From contig CAIPMU010000011.1 in assembly GCA_903866275.1 (NCBI GenBank), positions 427,163 to 491,162 on the forward strand: DNA of 64,000 nt. Direction: 5' to 3'. This stretch comes from Vampirovibrio chlorellavorus. GTDB lineage: Bacteria; Cyanobacteriota; Vampirovibrionia; Vampirovibrionales; Vampirovibrionaceae. Shown in pieces: positions 16,933 through 28,023 of this stretch (position 1 is the stretch's first letter; each line of letters begins with the position of its first letter). The notes beneath the pieces were generated by a model. The model worked only from the letters and a program-made list of their open reading frames with translations, was not told the origin of the DNA and did no database searches. The translations under genes were made by a program, and so were the position numbers.

Positions 16933-17469
16933 GTGACTGCCGTGGGAAAACTGGCCCAAAAACAAGGAACTGTTGAAACACTCAAAGGTGAACTGGGTCA
17001 AGCAACAGTAGCCGTTGTCGCAGATTACCGTGGCTTGACCGTTGCCGAGCTGACCCAGCTCCGCCGCGAACTCTACAAAGAGCAAGCCATCTTTATGGTG
17101 TCTAAAAACACCCTCACCAAGCATGCCCTGAAAGATACCGACCAGGCCATCCTGGGCGAATATCTGAAAGGCCCAACGGCCCTCCTGCTGGGTCGCGCCG
17201 ATCAAGTCACTCCCGTGAAAATCCTGACCGAGTTCTTGAAAAAGAACAAAAAGGAAAACGAAATTCGCGGCGGTTACCTGGATGGAAAATTGCTAAGCGC
17301 AGCTGAAGTGGATCAGCTGTCCAAACTGCCTTCTATCGATGAGCTTCGCGGTAAGTTGGTAGGTGCAATCAATTCCCCGCTCAGCGGCATTGTCGCAGCC
17401 ATCAGCAGCCCGCAACGCGGCCTGGTCAATGTGCTGGACAAATACTCAGAGCGCCTCCAGGCCGGGTAG
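16933..17469 (+). CDS. rplJ: 50S ribosomal protein L10
   Basis: 178 residues, normal for L10. It shows the family blocks VVADYRGLTVAELTQLRRELYKE, FMVSKNTLTKHAL and LRGKLVGAINSPLSGI. L10 anchors L7/L12 dimers on the ribosomal stalk base; the C-terminal helix (SPQRGLVNVLDKYSERLQ) is the L12-binding part. The start is GTG 16933 with AAAGGA upstream. It is the first gene of the rplJ-rplL-rpoB-rpoC1-rpoC2 cluster. rplK and rplA are not directly upstream, unlike the common arrangement. Confidence 0.97.
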   Translation: MTAVGKLAQKQGTVETLKGELGQATVAVVADYRGLTVAELTQLRRELYKEQAIFMVSKNTLTKHALKDTDQAILGEYLKGPTALLLGRADQVTPVKILTEFLKKNKKENEIRGGYLDGKLLSAAEVDQLSKLPSIDELRGKLVGAINSPLSGIVAAISSPQRGLVNVLDKYSERLQAG

Positions 17470-17544
17470 TTTCAGGCGGTTCACCTGAAAGTTCCCAAAC
17501 CTTTTAAAACGTTACGAAGTCAACAAAGAATGAGGATCAATTCC

Positions 17545-17928
17545 ATGTCCGCAGCATTAGACGATAAAACAAGCAAAATTTTTGACGAAATCAAAACCCT
17601 GACCTTCTTGCAAACCGCCAACCTGGTGAAAGCATTTGAAGATGAGTTCGGCATCACCGCGGCTGCTCCTGTGGCAGTCGTTGCAGGCCCCGCCGCTGGC
17701 CCTGCTGAAGAAGAAGTGACCGATGTGTCCGTCATCTTGAAAGACGCTGGCGCCAACAAAATCGCCGTCTTGAAAGAAGTCCGCGCAATCACCGGCTTGG
17801 GCTTGAAAGAAGCCAAAGATTTGGTTGACGGCGCTCCCAAAGCCATCAAAGAGGGCGTGAAAAAAGAAGACGCCGCCAAATTGAAAGAACAGCTCGAAGC
17901 TGCTGGCGCTGTCATCGAAATCAAGTAA
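17545..17928 (+). CDS. rplL: 50S ribosomal protein L7/L12
   Basis: 127 residues from ATG 17545, preferred over 17530 because GAGG lies 9 nt before it. An N-terminal dimerisation helix region ([20 protein letters not shown]) is followed by an Ala/Pro/Gly hinge ([19 protein letters not shown]) and the C-terminal factor-binding domain with [20 protein letters not shown] and a [12 protein letters not shown] loop. It recruits translation GTPases. A 12-bp hairpin with a T-tract follows the stop. Confidence 0.97.
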   Translation: MSAALDDKTSKIFDEIKTLTFLQTANLVKAFEDEFGITAAAPVAVVAGPAAGPAEEEVTDVSVILKDAGANKIAVLKEVRAITGLGLKEAKDLVDGAPKAIKEGVKKEDAAKLKEQLEAAGAVIEIK

Positions 17929-17942
17929 ACCAATCATAGGTA

Positions 17943-17987
17943 AGGAAAACTAAGTCAGCCAATCTTTGGCCCTTAGTTTTCCTTTTT
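17943..17987 (+). terminator. Intrinsic terminator or attenuator between rplL and rpoB
   Basis: A perfect 12-bp stem, AGGAAAACTAAG (17943-17954) with CTTAGTTTTCCT (17972-17983), encloses a 17-nt loop and is followed by TTTT. It sits 14 nt after the rplL stop inside the ribosomal protein/RNA polymerase cluster. A partial terminator at this place would set the ratio of ribosomal protein to polymerase transcripts, as known in E. coli. Confidence 0.75.
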
Positions 17988-17999
17988 GCCTATGTTATT

Positions 18000-18027
18000 T
18001 TGCGTTTGCGAGCAACCTTGGTATATT
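18000..18027 (+). promoter_or_regulatory. Possible rpoB promoter
   Basis: TTGCGT (18000-18005) and TATATT (18022-18027) are 16 nt apart, about 105 bp upstream of the rpoB start and downstream of the rplL hairpin. It would supply polymerase transcripts independent of readthrough. This is a consensus match only. Confidence 0.35.
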
Positions 18028-18130
18028 GAGTTATTATCTTTACCCCATTTTTGTTCAATCGTGACTTTGATCAGTTTCTAGCGCGCAGTTTTTATCTCAA
18101 ATCACGTTTTCAATTACGACGAGGTTTACA

Positions 18131-21100
18131 ATGGCAGCAAAGACCATGCGTTCAACCCTTCCAGGCATTGGCTCACTCCCCCTGGAACAGCTTCCGGATT
18201 TGGCTGAAATCCAAAAGAATTCTTTCAACTGGTTCATCACTGAAGGCCTCAAAGAAGAATTGCTCTCCTTCTCCCCGATTCGTGACTACACGGGTCGGCT
18301 TGAACTTTATTTTCTTCCCGAATACAGCTTTGACAAACCCAAGCACACCGTTGAGAGCGCCCGCCTGCATGACACCACCTATGCACGCCAACTGCGCATT
18401 ATGTTGCGTCTCGTAAACCGCGACACCGGTGAAATCAAGGAACAAGAAGCCTATATTGGCGAAATCCCGATGATGACCGATCGCGGGACGTTTATTATCA
18501 ACGGCGCCGAGCGGGTTATCGTCTCCCAAATCGTTCGCTCCCCAGGCATTTACTACAAAAAAGACCAAGCCTTAAACGGCAAGCGGATCTTTAACGCCAC
18601 CCTGATTCCCAACCGTGGCGCCTGGCTGAAGTTTGAAACCGACATCAACGATGTCATTTACGTCAAAATTGACAAAAACCGTAAAATTCTGGCCACCACC
18701 TTGCTGCGCGCATTGGGCATGTCGGTTGCGGAAATGGAAAACCAGTTCCGTCACTTCGATTACCTGAAGAAAACCCTGGACAAAGATCCCACGGAAACCA
18801 CCGAAGAAGCGTTGGTGGAAGTCTACAAAAAACTGCGTCCCGGCGATCCCCCAAGCGTAGGCGGCGGTCGCTCCTTGCTGGAAAGCCGCTTCTTTGACGA
18901 AAAACGCTACGACTTAGGCAAAGTGGGTCGTTACAAGCTCAACAAAAAACTCGGTCTGTCAGCTCCCGATACCGTGCGCGTCTTGACCAATGAAGACATT
19001 ACCTCGGCCATCGATTACCTGATCAACCTGAACTACGATGATGGTCAGGTGGATGATATCGATCACTTGGGGAACCGTCGCATTCGGGCCGTGGGCGAAC
19101 TGTTGCAAAACCAGTTCCGCGTCGGATTGACTCGTCTGGAGCGGATTGTCAAAGAGCGCATGACGCTGCAAGACATCGATACCCTAACCCCCAACAACTT
19201 GTTGAACCCGAAACCCTTGCTGGCTGCCATTCGCGAGTTTTTCGGCTCATCGCAATTGTCCCAGTTTATGGATCAGACCAACCCGCTGTCGGAATTGACC
19301 CACAAACGTCGTTTATCTGCCCTTGGACCTGGCGGTTTGACCCGTGAACGCGCTGGCTTTGCGGTTCGTGACATTCACCCTAGCCACTACGGACGGATCT
19401 GCCCGGTAGAAACCCCGGAAGGACCGAACGCAGGTTTGATTGGCTCGTTGAGTACCTATGCCCGCGTCAACGAATACGGATTCCTGGAAACGCCCTATTG
19501 GGAAGCTAAAGATGGCGTCTTGACCGGTGAAATTCACTTCTTGTCCGCCGATGAGGAAGACAAGTTCCGGGTAGCTCCCGGTGATGCGCCCCGTTCCGAA
19601 GATGGCACCCTGACCGGCAGCCATGTACCGGTTCGTTACCGCAACGAATTCACCATTTCCGCACCGGATATGGTTGACTACGTTGGGGTTTCCCCCATTC
19701 AGATCGTCTCCGTGGGTACGGCCTTGATTCCGTTCCTGGAGCACGATGACGCCAACCGCGCGCTGATGGGCTCCAACATGCAACGTCAGTCGGTTCCGCT
19801 GGTGAACGCAGAACGCCCCATGGTCGGTACCGGCCTGGAACGTCGCGTTGCAATGGACTCCGGGATGTCGCTGGCAGCCGAAGTTGACGGCACCGTTGAG
19901 CGTGTGACCGGTGACACCATCGAAATCCGTGGCAAAGACGGCAAAGTGGTCAGCCACCAGATGATTAAATATCTGCGGAGCAACCAGGACACCTGCTTGA
20001 ACCACCGTCCCATCGTTCGCCCTGGCGATACAGTGGAAGTGGGCCAGGTCATTGCCGATGGCGCGGCCACCCAACAAGGCGAACTGGCCTTGGGTCGTAA
20101 CATCATGGTGGCTTTTATGCCTTGGGAAGGCTACAACTTTGAGGATGCCATCCTGATCAGCCAACGGTTGATCCACGATGACGTCTACACCAGCATTCAC
20201 ATTGAGAAGCTGGAAGTTGATGCCCGTACCACGAAGCTCGGTCCGGAAGAAATTACCCGCGAAATCCCCAACGTCGGGGAAGATGCACTCCGCAACCTGG
20301 ATGAGCGCGGTATTGTCCGCGTTGGCGCTCGCGTCTTCGCTGGCGACATTCTGGTCGGTAAGATTACGCCGAAAGGCGAATCGGAGCATCCGCCGGAAGA
20401 GAAACTGTTGCGCGCCATCTTTGCAGAAAAGGCACGCGATGTGCGGGATAACTCCCTGCGCGTTCCCCACGGGGAAGGCGGCCGTGTGGTTGACGTGAAA
20501 GTGTTCGACCGCGAAAAAGGCGACGAGCTCCCTCCCGGTGCCAACACCGTCGTTCGCGTCTACTTGGCTCAAAAACGGAAGATCAGTGTCGGCGACAAGA
20601 TGGCGGGACGTCACGGGAACAAAGGGATTGTTTCCAGAATCCTGCCCATCGAAGATATGCCCTTCTTACCCGACGGCACTCCGATTGATATCGTACTGAA
20701 CCCGCTGGGCGTACCTTCCCGGATGAACGTGGGACAAACCTACGAGACCCTGTTGGGTCTGGCGGCACATTTAACGGGTATGCATTACGAAGTGCCTCCG
20801 TTCGATGAAATGTACGGCGAAGAGGCGTCCCGCATTGCGGTAACCACTGAATTGCAACGCGCAATTACCGAAAAAGGCATCGACTGGATCAAGCAAGACG
20901 GCAAAGCGGTCTTGTACGATGGCCGGACCGGTGACGCTTTCGGCAACCGGGTTGCCATTGGTCGCATGTACATGATGAAGCTGGTCCACTTGGTGGATGA
21001 TAAGATCCACGCCCGCAGCACCGGCCCCTACAGCTTGGTTACCCAACAGCCGTTGGGTGGTAAGGCTCAGTTTGGCGGTCAGCGCTTCGGAGAGATGGAA

Positions 21101-21433
21101 GTTTGGGCACTGGAAGCTTACGGCGCAGCCTACACGCTCCAGGAAATGCTCACCATCAAATCCGATGACGTGGTGGGTCGTTCCAGAGCGTATGAGGCGA
21201 TTGTCAAAGGTGAGAACCTCAACCGCCCCAGCATTCCGGAGTCCTTCAAGGTACTGGTTCGCGAGATCCACAGTATCGGCCTCGATATTACGGTCAAGAA
21301 ACGCCTGAAAGATGGAAGGGAAGTTGAAATCGACCTGATGGCCGATGAAGCGGCCCGCGCCCCCAAGCGCGAGTTTGCCTCTGCCAGCAACGAGCTGCTC
21401 AACTTCTTCTCAGCCAATTCCGATTCAATCTAA
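18131..21433 (+). CDS. rpoB: RNA polymerase beta subunit
   Basis: 1100 residues, close to the cyanobacterial length. Family landmarks include the fork/rifampicin region ([34 protein letters not shown]), the NMQRQSVPL block, the [19 protein letters not shown] motif, [11 protein letters not shown] and the C-terminal [21 protein letters not shown]. The rifampicin pocket residues look wild-type. ATG 18131 follows a GACGAGG ribosome site. It forms the catalytic core with the two beta-prime parts encoded just downstream (rpoC1 is 12 nt away). Confidence 0.98.
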   Translation: MAAKTMRSTLPGIGSLPLEQLPDLAEIQKNSFNWFITEGLKEELLSFSPIRDYTGRLELYFLPEYSFDKPKHTVESARLHDTTYARQLRIMLRLVNRDTGEIKEQEAYIGEIPMMTDRGTFIINGAERVIVSQIVRSPGIYYKKDQALNGKRIFNATLIPNRGAWLKFETDINDVIYVKIDKNRKILATTLLRALGMSVAEMENQFRHFDYLKKTLDKDPTETTEEALVEVYKKLRPGDPPSVGGGRSLLESRFFDEKRYDLGKVGRYKLNKKLGLSAPDTVRVLTNEDITSAIDYLINLNYDDGQVDDIDHLGNRRIRAVGELLQNQFRVGLTRLERIVKERMTLQDIDTLTPNNLLNPKPLLAAIREFFGSSQLSQFMDQTNPLSELTHKRRLSALGPGGLTRERAGFAVRDIHPSHYGRICPVETPEGPNAGLIGSLSTYARVNEYGFLETPYWEAKDGVLTGEIHFLSADEEDKFRVAPGDAPRSEDGTLTGSHVPVRYRNEFTISAPDMVDYVGVSPIQIVSVGTALIPFLEHDDANRALMGSNMQRQSVPLVNAERPMVGTGLERRVAMDSGMSLAAEVDGTVERVTGDTIEIRGKDGKVVSHQMIKYLRSNQDTCLNHRPIVRPGDTVEVGQVIADGAATQQGELALGRNIMVAFMPWEGYNFEDAILISQRLIHDDVYTSIHIEKLEVDARTTKLGPEEITREIPNVGEDALRNLDERGIVRVGARVFAGDILVGKITPKGESEHPPEEKLLRAIFAEKARDVRDNSLRVPHGEGGRVVDVKVFDREKGDELPPGANTVVRVYLAQKRKISVGDKMAGRHGNKGIVSRILPIEDMPFLPDGTPIDIVLNPLGVPSRMNVGQTYETLLGLAAHLTGMHYEVPPFDEMYGEEASRIAVTTELQRAITEKGIDWIKQDGKAVLYDGRTGDAFGNRVAIGRMYMMKLVHLVDDKIHARSTGPYSLVTQQPLGGKAQFGGQRFGEMEVWALEAYGAAYTLQEMLTIKSDDVVGRSRAYEAIVKGENLNRPSIPESFKVLVREIHSIGLDITVKKRLKDGREVEIDLMADEAARAPKREFASASNELLNFFSANSDSI

Positions 21434-21445
21434 AGGAGTCCCATT

Positions 21446-23164
21446 GTGGTTAGCACCAATATTGACCAGTTTGATTTCATCAAAATCGGGATTGCCTCAC
21501 CCGAACGTGTTCTTAATTGGTCTCACGGCGAGGTTATGAAGCCGGAAACCATCAACTACCGCACCCTTAAACCAGAACGGGACGGCCTTTTCTGCGAACG
21601 TATTTTTGGACCCTCCAAGGACTGGGAATGCTATTGCGGTAAGTACAAACGGGTTCGTCACAGAGGGATCGTCTGCGAACGCTGCGGCGTCGAAGTGACC
21701 GAATCTAAAGTGCGTCGTCATCGTATGGGTCATATCAAATTGGCCGCGCCGGTGACCCATATCTGGTTCCTGAAAGGGATTCCCAGCTACCTCGGCTTGA
21801 TTCTGGATATGTCCCTGAAGGATTTGGAGCAGGTCATCTACTTCAACTCTTATGTGGTACTGGATCCAGGCAACACCGAGCTGAAGGCGAACCAGTTGCT
21901 TTCGGAAGAAGAGTACGAAAATATCCTGGAAGAAAACGAAGAAGCGCAGCTGGAAGTGGGCATTGGCGCCGAAGCCATGCAGGTTCTGCTGGGCCGTTTG
22001 AACTTGCAGGAAATGAGTGATGCCTTAAAGCAAGAACTGGAAGAGATTACGGGTTCTAGCGCCAAACGGGTTAAACCCTTGAAGCGCCTGCGCTTGGTTG
22101 AATCCTTGATTCACAGCGGCACCAATCCTTCGTGGATGGTCATGGATGTACTGCCGGTGATTCCGCCGGATCTGCGTCCGATGGTACAGCTGGATGGCGG
22201 TCGTTTTGCAACTTCCGACTTGAATGACCTGTACCGTCGCGTGATCAACCGGAACAACCGCCTCTCCCGCTTGCTGGAAATGGGCGCACCGGAAATCATC
22301 GTCCGCAACGAAAAACGGATGCTGCAAGAAGCAGTGGATGCACTCATCGACAACGGCCGTCGCGGCCGTACCGTGGTGGGCCCCAACAACCGTCCGTTAA
22401 AATCGCTGTCTAATATCATTGAAGGCAAACAGGGCCGTTTCCGCCAGAACTTGCTGGGTAAGCGCGTTGACTACTCCGGTCGGAGCGTTATCGTGGTGGG
22501 CCCTCGCCTGAAGCTGCACCAGTGTGGTCTGCCCAAAGAGATGGCCATTGAGCTGTTCAAACCGTTCGTCATCAACAAGTTGATTGAACGCGGTGAGAGC
22601 CAGAACATTAAATCGGCCAAGAAGACCATTGAACGACAAGAAACCGTGGTTTGGGATGTACTGGAAGAGGTCATCAAAGGCCACCCAGTGCTGTTGAACC
22701 GCGCACCAACGCTACACCGTCTGGGGATTCAATCCTTCGAGCCGGTGCTGGTAGAAGGTCGCGCCATTCAGCTGCACCCGCTGGTTTGCTCCGCGTTCAA
22801 CGCTGACTTTGACGGTGACCAGATGGCTGTACACGTTCCCCTCTCTGTGGAAGCGCAGACTGAGGCACGTATGCTGATGATGGCCACCAACAACGTGCTG
22901 CAGCCCTCGACCGGCAAGCCGATCATTACCCCTACCCAAGACATGGTTTTGGGGATTTATTACTTAACACTGGATAACCCGCACGCCAATCTGGGCGCCG
23001 GAATGACATTCTACAGCTTTGAAGACGCGCTAGCAGGCTTTGAAGCCGGGATTGTCGAATTACACGCCAAAATCATCGTCCGCGATGAGGCTGGCCAGCT
23101 GATTGAAACCACACCGGGACGGATTATCTTCAACAAGACAGTCCGCCAATCGGTTTTCCAGTAA
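21446..23164 (+). CDS. rpoC1: RNA polymerase beta-prime N-terminal part (gamma, RpoC1)
   Basis: 572 residues covering only the N-terminal half of bacterial beta-prime. It holds the zinc-binding motif ([23 protein letters not shown]), the rudder/lid region and the catalytic loop [12 protein letters not shown] with three Mg-binding aspartates. It stops before the F-bridge. Start GTG 21446 with AAAGGAG. This split is characteristic of the cyanobacterial phylum and plastids. RpoC2 follows after 25 nt with a separate start codon. Confidence 0.97.
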   Translation: MVSTNIDQFDFIKIGIASPERVLNWSHGEVMKPETINYRTLKPERDGLFCERIFGPSKDWECYCGKYKRVRHRGIVCERCGVEVTESKVRRHRMGHIKLAAPVTHIWFLKGIPSYLGLILDMSLKDLEQVIYFNSYVVLDPGNTELKANQLLSEEEYENILEENEEAQLEVGIGAEAMQVLLGRLNLQEMSDALKQELEEITGSSAKRVKPLKRLRLVESLIHSGTNPSWMVMDVLPVIPPDLRPMVQLDGGRFATSDLNDLYRRVINRNNRLSRLLEMGAPEIIVRNEKRMLQEAVDALIDNGRRGRTVVGPNNRPLKSLSNIIEGKQGRFRQNLLGKRVDYSGRSVIVVGPRLKLHQCGLPKEMAIELFKPFVINKLIERGESQNIKSAKKTIERQETVVWDVLEEVIKGHPVLLNRAPTLHRLGIQSFEPVLVEGRAIQLHPLVCSAFNADFDGDQMAVHVPLSVEAQTEARMLMMATNNVLQPSTGKPIITPTQDMVLGIYYLTLDNPHANLGAGMTFYSFEDALAGFEAGIVELHAKIIVRDEAGQLIETTPGRIIFNKTVRQSVFQ

Positions 23165-23189
23165 GCATTGAACGAGGTAAGCACATCTC

Positions 23190-26100
23190 ATGAGTATTTA
23201 CTCTCCTAATAAAGCCCCCAAAAAGCAGTTGGAGTTTATCAACAAGGTTGTTGATAAAAAAGAGCTGAACCGCTTACTGGCGAAAGTCTATGCCGAGCAA
23301 GGCATGGCCAAAACCGGTACTTTAGCCAACAGCTTGAAAGACCTTGGGTTCAAGTACGCCACACTGGCTGGTGTCACCATCTCCATCTCTGATTTGTCGG
23401 TACCGGAAGAGAAGAAGGGCCTGATCGCGGATGCTGAATCCCAGATTGAAGGAGCAACCCAACGCTTCCTGAAAGGTGAAATCACGGAAGTAGAGCGCTA
23501 CACCAAGGTTATCGACACTTGGAGCGAGACGACTGAAAAGTTGACCAAGTCCGTGGTCGACAACTTTGACCGCATGAACCCGGTATACATGATGGCCTTC
23601 TCCGGCGCTCGGGGTAACATCAGCCAGGTTCGTCAGCTGGTCGGGATGCGCGGTCTGATGGCCGATGCGCAAGGCCAGATCATCGACTTGCCTATTAAGA
23701 GCAACTTCCGGGAAGGCTTGAGCGTAACCGAGTACATCATTTCCAGCTACGGGGCCCGTAAAGGTCTGGTAGATACCGCATTGAAAACCGCTGACTCGGG
23801 TTATCTGACCCGCCGTCTGGTGGACGTTGCGCAGGACGTGATTATTCAGGAAGCCGATTGCGGCACCACCAACGGCATTATGGTGGCCGCCATTATGGAA
23901 GGTGAATCCGAAATCATGTCGCTGACCGACCGGATTATCAGCCGGGCTGCCGCCATTAACGTGGTAAACGAAGATGGCGAAGTGCTGGTGGCTGCCGGTG
24001 AGATCTTCACGCCGACCTTGGCCGATGCAGTCATTCAGGCTGGCGTCAAAGAGGTCCTCGTGCGCTCAGTACTGACCTGCCAAACCCAGGTTGGTATTTG
24101 CCAAAAGTGCTACGGTTGGTCATTGACCAGCAACAAAATCGTGGACGTGGGCGAAGCCATCGGGATTATGGCGGCACAAAGTATCGGGGAACCCGGTACC
24201 CAGCTGACCATGCGTACCTTCCACACCGGCGGTGTATTTAGTAGCCTCGGTAAACGGGAACTGTTCAAGGCCAAGCATGCCGGTGAAATGACCAGCAAGC
24301 TGCCTACCCGTGAATTCCGGACCCGTCACGGGGAAATCGTGGATATGACCACCCGTGATTGCACGCTAGAAATCAAGACCACGGACGGCAAGGTCGACAA
24401 GTACAACCTGCCTTACAACACCCAATTAATGATTAAAACCGGCGACACGGTGAAAAAGGAACAGGTCTTCGCCTCCTTTGAACCCACCGCAGGCCGTCGG
24501 ACTGAACGGGCCACCAAGGATATCACGGCCAACATGAGCGGTGAGATCTGGTTTGATGGCTTTGAAGCCGATGAGAAACGGGATCGCCAAGGAAACATCA
24601 GCCGCACGGCCAACCGTCCTGGCACCATCTGGGTTCAGGCGGGCGACGTGTACAACCTGCCCACCGGTGCGCGTCATCTGGTGGAAGACGGCCAAGTGCT
24701 TAACGTCGGCGAAATGATTGCTGAAACCCACGTGGTCAGCGAGCATGGCGGTGAAGTTCGCATCCCGACCGATTTGGAAATTGAAGAACAAAAAGTCGGC
24801 AAGGAAGTGGTCAAAAAGATTGTCAATGGTAAGGAACTGACCATCATCATCGCGGGCATTACCCCCACCAATGCGGATCTGGTGCAAACCAAGAAAGAGC
24901 AGCTTTGGAAAGTCGGCGATGATGAAGAAACCTACATCGTCAAATCGCCGGAAGGCACCTCGCTGGAAAACGGCAGCATTGTCGCAGAGTTGATTGACGA
25001 AACCATGTCGGTACCCACCAGCGGCCAAATCCGTTACCTGGACATCGAAGTTGATGAACAGCGCATCTTGACCCAACCGGGCAAAATCCTGTTCTTACCG
25101 GAAGAAATTCATCAGGTCAGCAAGGACATTTCCTTGAAGGTACCCGGTATTGAATCCGGCATGGAAGTTACCGCAGGCACGGAAATCGTCAAAGGCGTGA
25201 CTTGCCAGACCGACGGGATTGTGGAAATCGTGGAAGAAAACGACATCATTCGTGAAGTCGTGGTTCGTCCCGGCAAGCGTTTCCGCATCAACGACATCAG
25301 CACACTGAACGTGGATGATGGCACCGTGGTCAGCAAGGGCACCGAAGTGGCCCCCGGCATCGTGGCGGTGGAAGACTGCGTGGTCACCATCAACTTCCAG
25401 ATTGAAGAGCCGGAAGATGAAGATGACGATATTGAAGACACCAGTGATCTGGAATACGCCGAAGTACTGCTTCGCCCGTATCAGGAGTTCCTGGTCGAAC
25501 CTCGCAAAGTCAACATCGCCTTTGATTCCACCGATCCTGACAATATTGCCATCGTGCCGGTGACTCAGCTGCAGGTGAAAGACGGTGATAAAATCCGTCA
25601 CATCGAAGGTGCTCCCATTCTTCGGACCAGCCTGGTACTGCAAATGAGAGGCTACCTGGAGCGTCTGCGCTCCGTGGCTGAAATCAAGGTCCCAGCCAAC
25701 AAAAAAGAGTCCGCTAACCTGAAAGTGGTTGTGCTGGAAAACCTGACTATCCGCCGGGAAAGCCCCTCCGGTTTGGGCGCGCTGGCCAAAACGGCCACCC
25801 AAACCCAACTGCTGGTAGAAGACGGTCAAGTCATCGAAAAACGCACCCCAGTGGTCAAAACGCAGGTTATCACCCACACCAAGGGTCGAGTTAGCCTGGG
25901 TAACGCCACGGGCGAAAAAGACGTTCGTCGCGTCTTGCTGATTACCGAAGACCACGAAACGGTGTTGCCCACCACGAAAAAATCAAACCTGAAAGCAGGC
26001 GATTTCGTGAAGCAGGGTCAACTTCTCAGTGATGCGGATGAATCCCCGGTATCGGGCCGTGTCACAGAAGTCAGCGCCAAATCGGTGACAGTGCGCGATG

Positions 26101-27158
26101 CGCGTCCCTACCTAATCTCCGGCGGTACGCTGCTGCAGGTTGAAAACCGGGCACTCACCCAACGCGGCGACTTGATTGGCTCACTGATCTTTGAACGTCA
26201 GAAAACCGGGGACATCGTCCAAGGTTTGCCACGGGTTGAAGAACTGCTGGAAGGCCGCAAGCCCAAGGAATCGGCCATCATTTCCCCCGTGGACGCCACT
26301 GTGGAAATCGTTTGGGAAGATGACGTACAACGTTTGTTCTTGGGTGGCCTGAATGGACGGGAAGAAATTTCCATTCCAGTAGGCGCCAACATCATTGTGG
26401 AAGACAAGCAACCTGTGAAAACCGGTCAAGCCATCACCGATGGCCCCATCAACCCGCATGACATCCTCCTGGTGTCCGGCATTGAAGCCGTTCGTACCTA
26501 CCTGGTGGAAGAAGTGCAACGGGTCTACCGTTCACAAGGCGTAGAAATCGCGGACAAGCACATTGAAGTCATCGTTCGTCAGATGACCAAGAAGGTGCGC
26601 GTGGATGAAGCCGGTGACACAACCTTGTTGGGCGGTGAGCTGGTGGATGAGAAATACGGCGCCGAGTGCAACCGAGCTGTAGAAGGCAAGGAAGGCAAGC
26701 TGCTGGCAGAGTATCACCCGGTCCTGCTGGGTATTACCAAGGCCAGCTTGAACACCGAGAGCTTTATCTCGGCGGCTTCTTTCCAGGAAACGACCCGCGT
26801 CCTCACCGAAGCGGCTGTGGAAGGCAAAAGAGACTTCCTCCGCGGCTTGAAAGAAAACGTGATTATCGGTCGCCTGATCCCTGCGGGTACGGGCTTCCCG
26901 CACTTCAAGGATGACCGGGTGGATATGCTGGACGAAGGCGAACAGGCCTTTGCCAACAAATCCGCACTGCGCAAGCCTTCGGCCATTCTGGAAGAGATCG
27001 AGAGCATGTTTGGCTCCCCGGAAATTTCCGAGGAAACCATGGAAAACCTGCTGATCGATGATTCCGCAATGCATGTGGAAACCATTCCTGGCGCTAGCGA
27101 AGAAAGTTTCGACGATGACGATCTTTCCGGCAGCGCTGCCATTCTGGATGACGAATAA
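23190..27158 (+). CDS. rpoC2: RNA polymerase beta-prime C-terminal part (RpoC2)
   Basis: 1322 residues starting MSIYSPNKAPKKQLEFINKVVDKKEL, the canonical RpoC2 opening. The bridge helix/trigger-loop region (MMAFSGARGNISQVRQLVGMRGLMAD, then TEYIISSYGARKG) is near the N-terminus. The second zinc site (CGTTNG ... CQTQVGICQKCYG) and IGIMAAQSIGEPGTQLTMRTFHTGGV follow. The long middle (about 420-1050) holds repeated beta-rich sandwich-barrel hybrid motifs, an insertion typical of cyanobacterial RpoC2. The C-terminus (LRGLKENVIIGRLIPAGTG) is conserved, with an acidic tail. An intrinsic terminator follows. Confidence 0.97.
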   Translation: MSIYSPNKAPKKQLEFINKVVDKKELNRLLAKVYAEQGMAKTGTLANSLKDLGFKYATLAGVTISISDLSVPEEKKGLIADAESQIEGATQRFLKGEITEVERYTKVIDTWSETTEKLTKSVVDNFDRMNPVYMMAFSGARGNISQVRQLVGMRGLMADAQGQIIDLPIKSNFREGLSVTEYIISSYGARKGLVDTALKTADSGYLTRRLVDVAQDVIIQEADCGTTNGIMVAAIMEGESEIMSLTDRIISRAAAINVVNEDGEVLVAAGEIFTPTLADAVIQAGVKEVLVRSVLTCQTQVGICQKCYGWSLTSNKIVDVGEAIGIMAAQSIGEPGTQLTMRTFHTGGVFSSLGKRELFKAKHAGEMTSKLPTREFRTRHGEIVDMTTRDCTLEIKTTDGKVDKYNLPYNTQLMIKTGDTVKKEQVFASFEPTAGRRTERATKDITANMSGEIWFDGFEADEKRDRQGNISRTANRPGTIWVQAGDVYNLPTGARHLVEDGQVLNVGEMIAETHVVSEHGGEVRIPTDLEIEEQKVGKEVVKKIVNGKELTIIIAGITPTNADLVQTKKEQLWKVGDDEETYIVKSPEGTSLENGSIVAELIDETMSVPTSGQIRYLDIEVDEQRILTQPGKILFLPEEIHQVSKDISLKVPGIESGMEVTAGTEIVKGVTCQTDGIVEIVEENDIIREVVVRPGKRFRINDISTLNVDDGTVVSKGTEVAPGIVAVEDCVVTINFQIEEPEDEDDDIEDTSDLEYAEVLLRPYQEFLVEPRKVNIAFDSTDPDNIAIVPVTQLQVKDGDKIRHIEGAPILRTSLVLQMRGYLERLRSVAEIKVPANKKESANLKVVVLENLTIRRESPSGLGALAKTATQTQLLVEDGQVIEKRTPVVKTQVITHTKGRVSLGNATGEKDVRRVLLITEDHETVLPTTKKSNLKAGDFVKQGQLLSDADESPVSGRVTEVSAKSVTVRDARPYLISGGTLLQVENRALTQRGDLIGSLIFERQKTGDIVQGLPRVEELLEGRKPKESAIISPVDATVEIVWEDDVQRLFLGGLNGREEISIPVGANIIVEDKQPVKTGQAITDGPINPHDILLVSGIEAVRTYLVEEVQRVYRSQGVEIADKHIEVIVRQMTKKVRVDEAGDTTLLGGELVDEKYGAECNRAVEGKEGKLLAEYHPVLLGITKASLNTESFISAASFQETTRVLTEAAVEGKRDFLRGLKENVIIGRLIPAGTGFPHFKDDRVDMLDEGEQAFANKSALRKPSAILEEIESMFGSPEISEETMENLLIDDSAMHVETIPGASEESFDDDDLSGSAAILDDE

Positions 27159-27186
27159 AATCCAGAATTAAACATTCCAAAAATCG

Positions 27187-27226
27187 AAAACCCCACCGTT
27201 TCACCTGAAGCGGTGGGGTTTTTCAT
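27187..27226 (+). terminator. Intrinsic terminator after rpoC2
   Basis: CCCCACCG (27191-27198) pairs with CGGTGGGG (27211-27218) over a 12-nt loop, extended by A-T pairs and followed by TTTTT. It closes the rplJ-rpoC2 operon 33 nt after the rpoC2 stop. Confidence 0.92.
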
Positions 27227-27425
27227 GACACTTTAAAACAGGCTAGCATCAAGTCCCATTCACTTGTTTTTATGAGGCAGAAGCTCGAAAACAGGAACTT
27301 CAATCAGGGACATTGCAAAATTATTTTATTTTGCTAACAAAAGGTTCAAAGATTCGTACTTTTCCGTTAGAATAACGGCCGTCCCAGTGAACTTCAGCAG
27401 TCACCCAATTGAGTTTAGAGTTGCC

Positions 27426-27950
27426 ATGACCACCACCGCGCAAGTACTCTCCTTTGCAACCTGCCACACACAACGCAAACGCCGTCAGGCGCTGGGCTAT
27501 TTCTATGAAGCGTATCATGCCCAACTGCGTCGGGATTACGGCAAGGCGATTGAAAAATACCAGGAATCGATTCAGGTTTACCCCACCGCAGAAGCGCATA
27601 CGTTCCTGGGCTGGGCTTATAGCTTTATGGGTGAGCTGGAAATCGCCATTGCCGAATGCCACCGGGCCATTGATGTAGACCCGGAATTCGGGAACCCCTA
27701 CAACGACATTGGGGCGTATCTCATCGCCAAAGGCGAATATGAGCAGGCAGTGCCTTACTTGCAACGGGCCTTAAACGCCAAGCGATACCGGGCGTACCAT
27801 TTTGCCCATTTTAATCTGGGGCGCGCCCGCGAGTACCAGGGGGATACGGTAAATGCCCTGCGTCACTACAAACGGGCGCTGGAGCTAGAGCCTCGCTATG
27901 TGATCGCGCACAAGGCCATTGAACACCTCAAGCAGTGCACGCTCAACTAG
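27426..27950 (+). CDS. Tetratricopeptide-repeat protein
   Basis: 174 residues from ATG 27426. Four TPR-type units are visible, for example YHAQLRRDYGKAIEKYQESI, LGWAYSFMGELEIAIAECHR, IGAYLIAKGEYEQAVPYLQR and LGRAREYQGDTVNALRHYKR. Such repeats form helical protein-binding scaffolds. There is no signal peptide, so it is cytosolic. It follows the rpoC2 terminator and precedes waaA by 73 nt. The partner is unknown. Conserved proteins of this size occur in cyanobacteria, but I do not name a subfamily. Confidence 0.85.
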   Translation: MTTTAQVLSFATCHTQRKRRQALGYFYEAYHAQLRRDYGKAIEKYQESIQVYPTAEAHTFLGWAYSFMGELEIAIAECHRAIDVDPEFGNPYNDIGAYLIAKGEYEQAVPYLQRALNAKRYRAYHFAHFNLGRAREYQGDTVNALRHYKRALELEPRYVIAHKAIEHLKQCTLN

Positions 27951-28023
27951 AAACGGCCGTCAAAGCGGGGCACTATTGGGCCAAGGTTGGGATGCGCTAT
28001 GATAGTGCCATTGTCGACCTGAA

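Noticed and set aside
19313..20614. 433-codon minus-strand frame inside rpoB
   Set aside because: Antisense shadow of a G/C-rich conserved gene; no ribosome site or protein family content.
24426..25955. Long minus-strand frames inside rpoC2 (24426-25076 and 25095-25955)
   Set aside because: Antisense shadows rich in His, Phe and Asp, the usual composition of reversed coding sequence.
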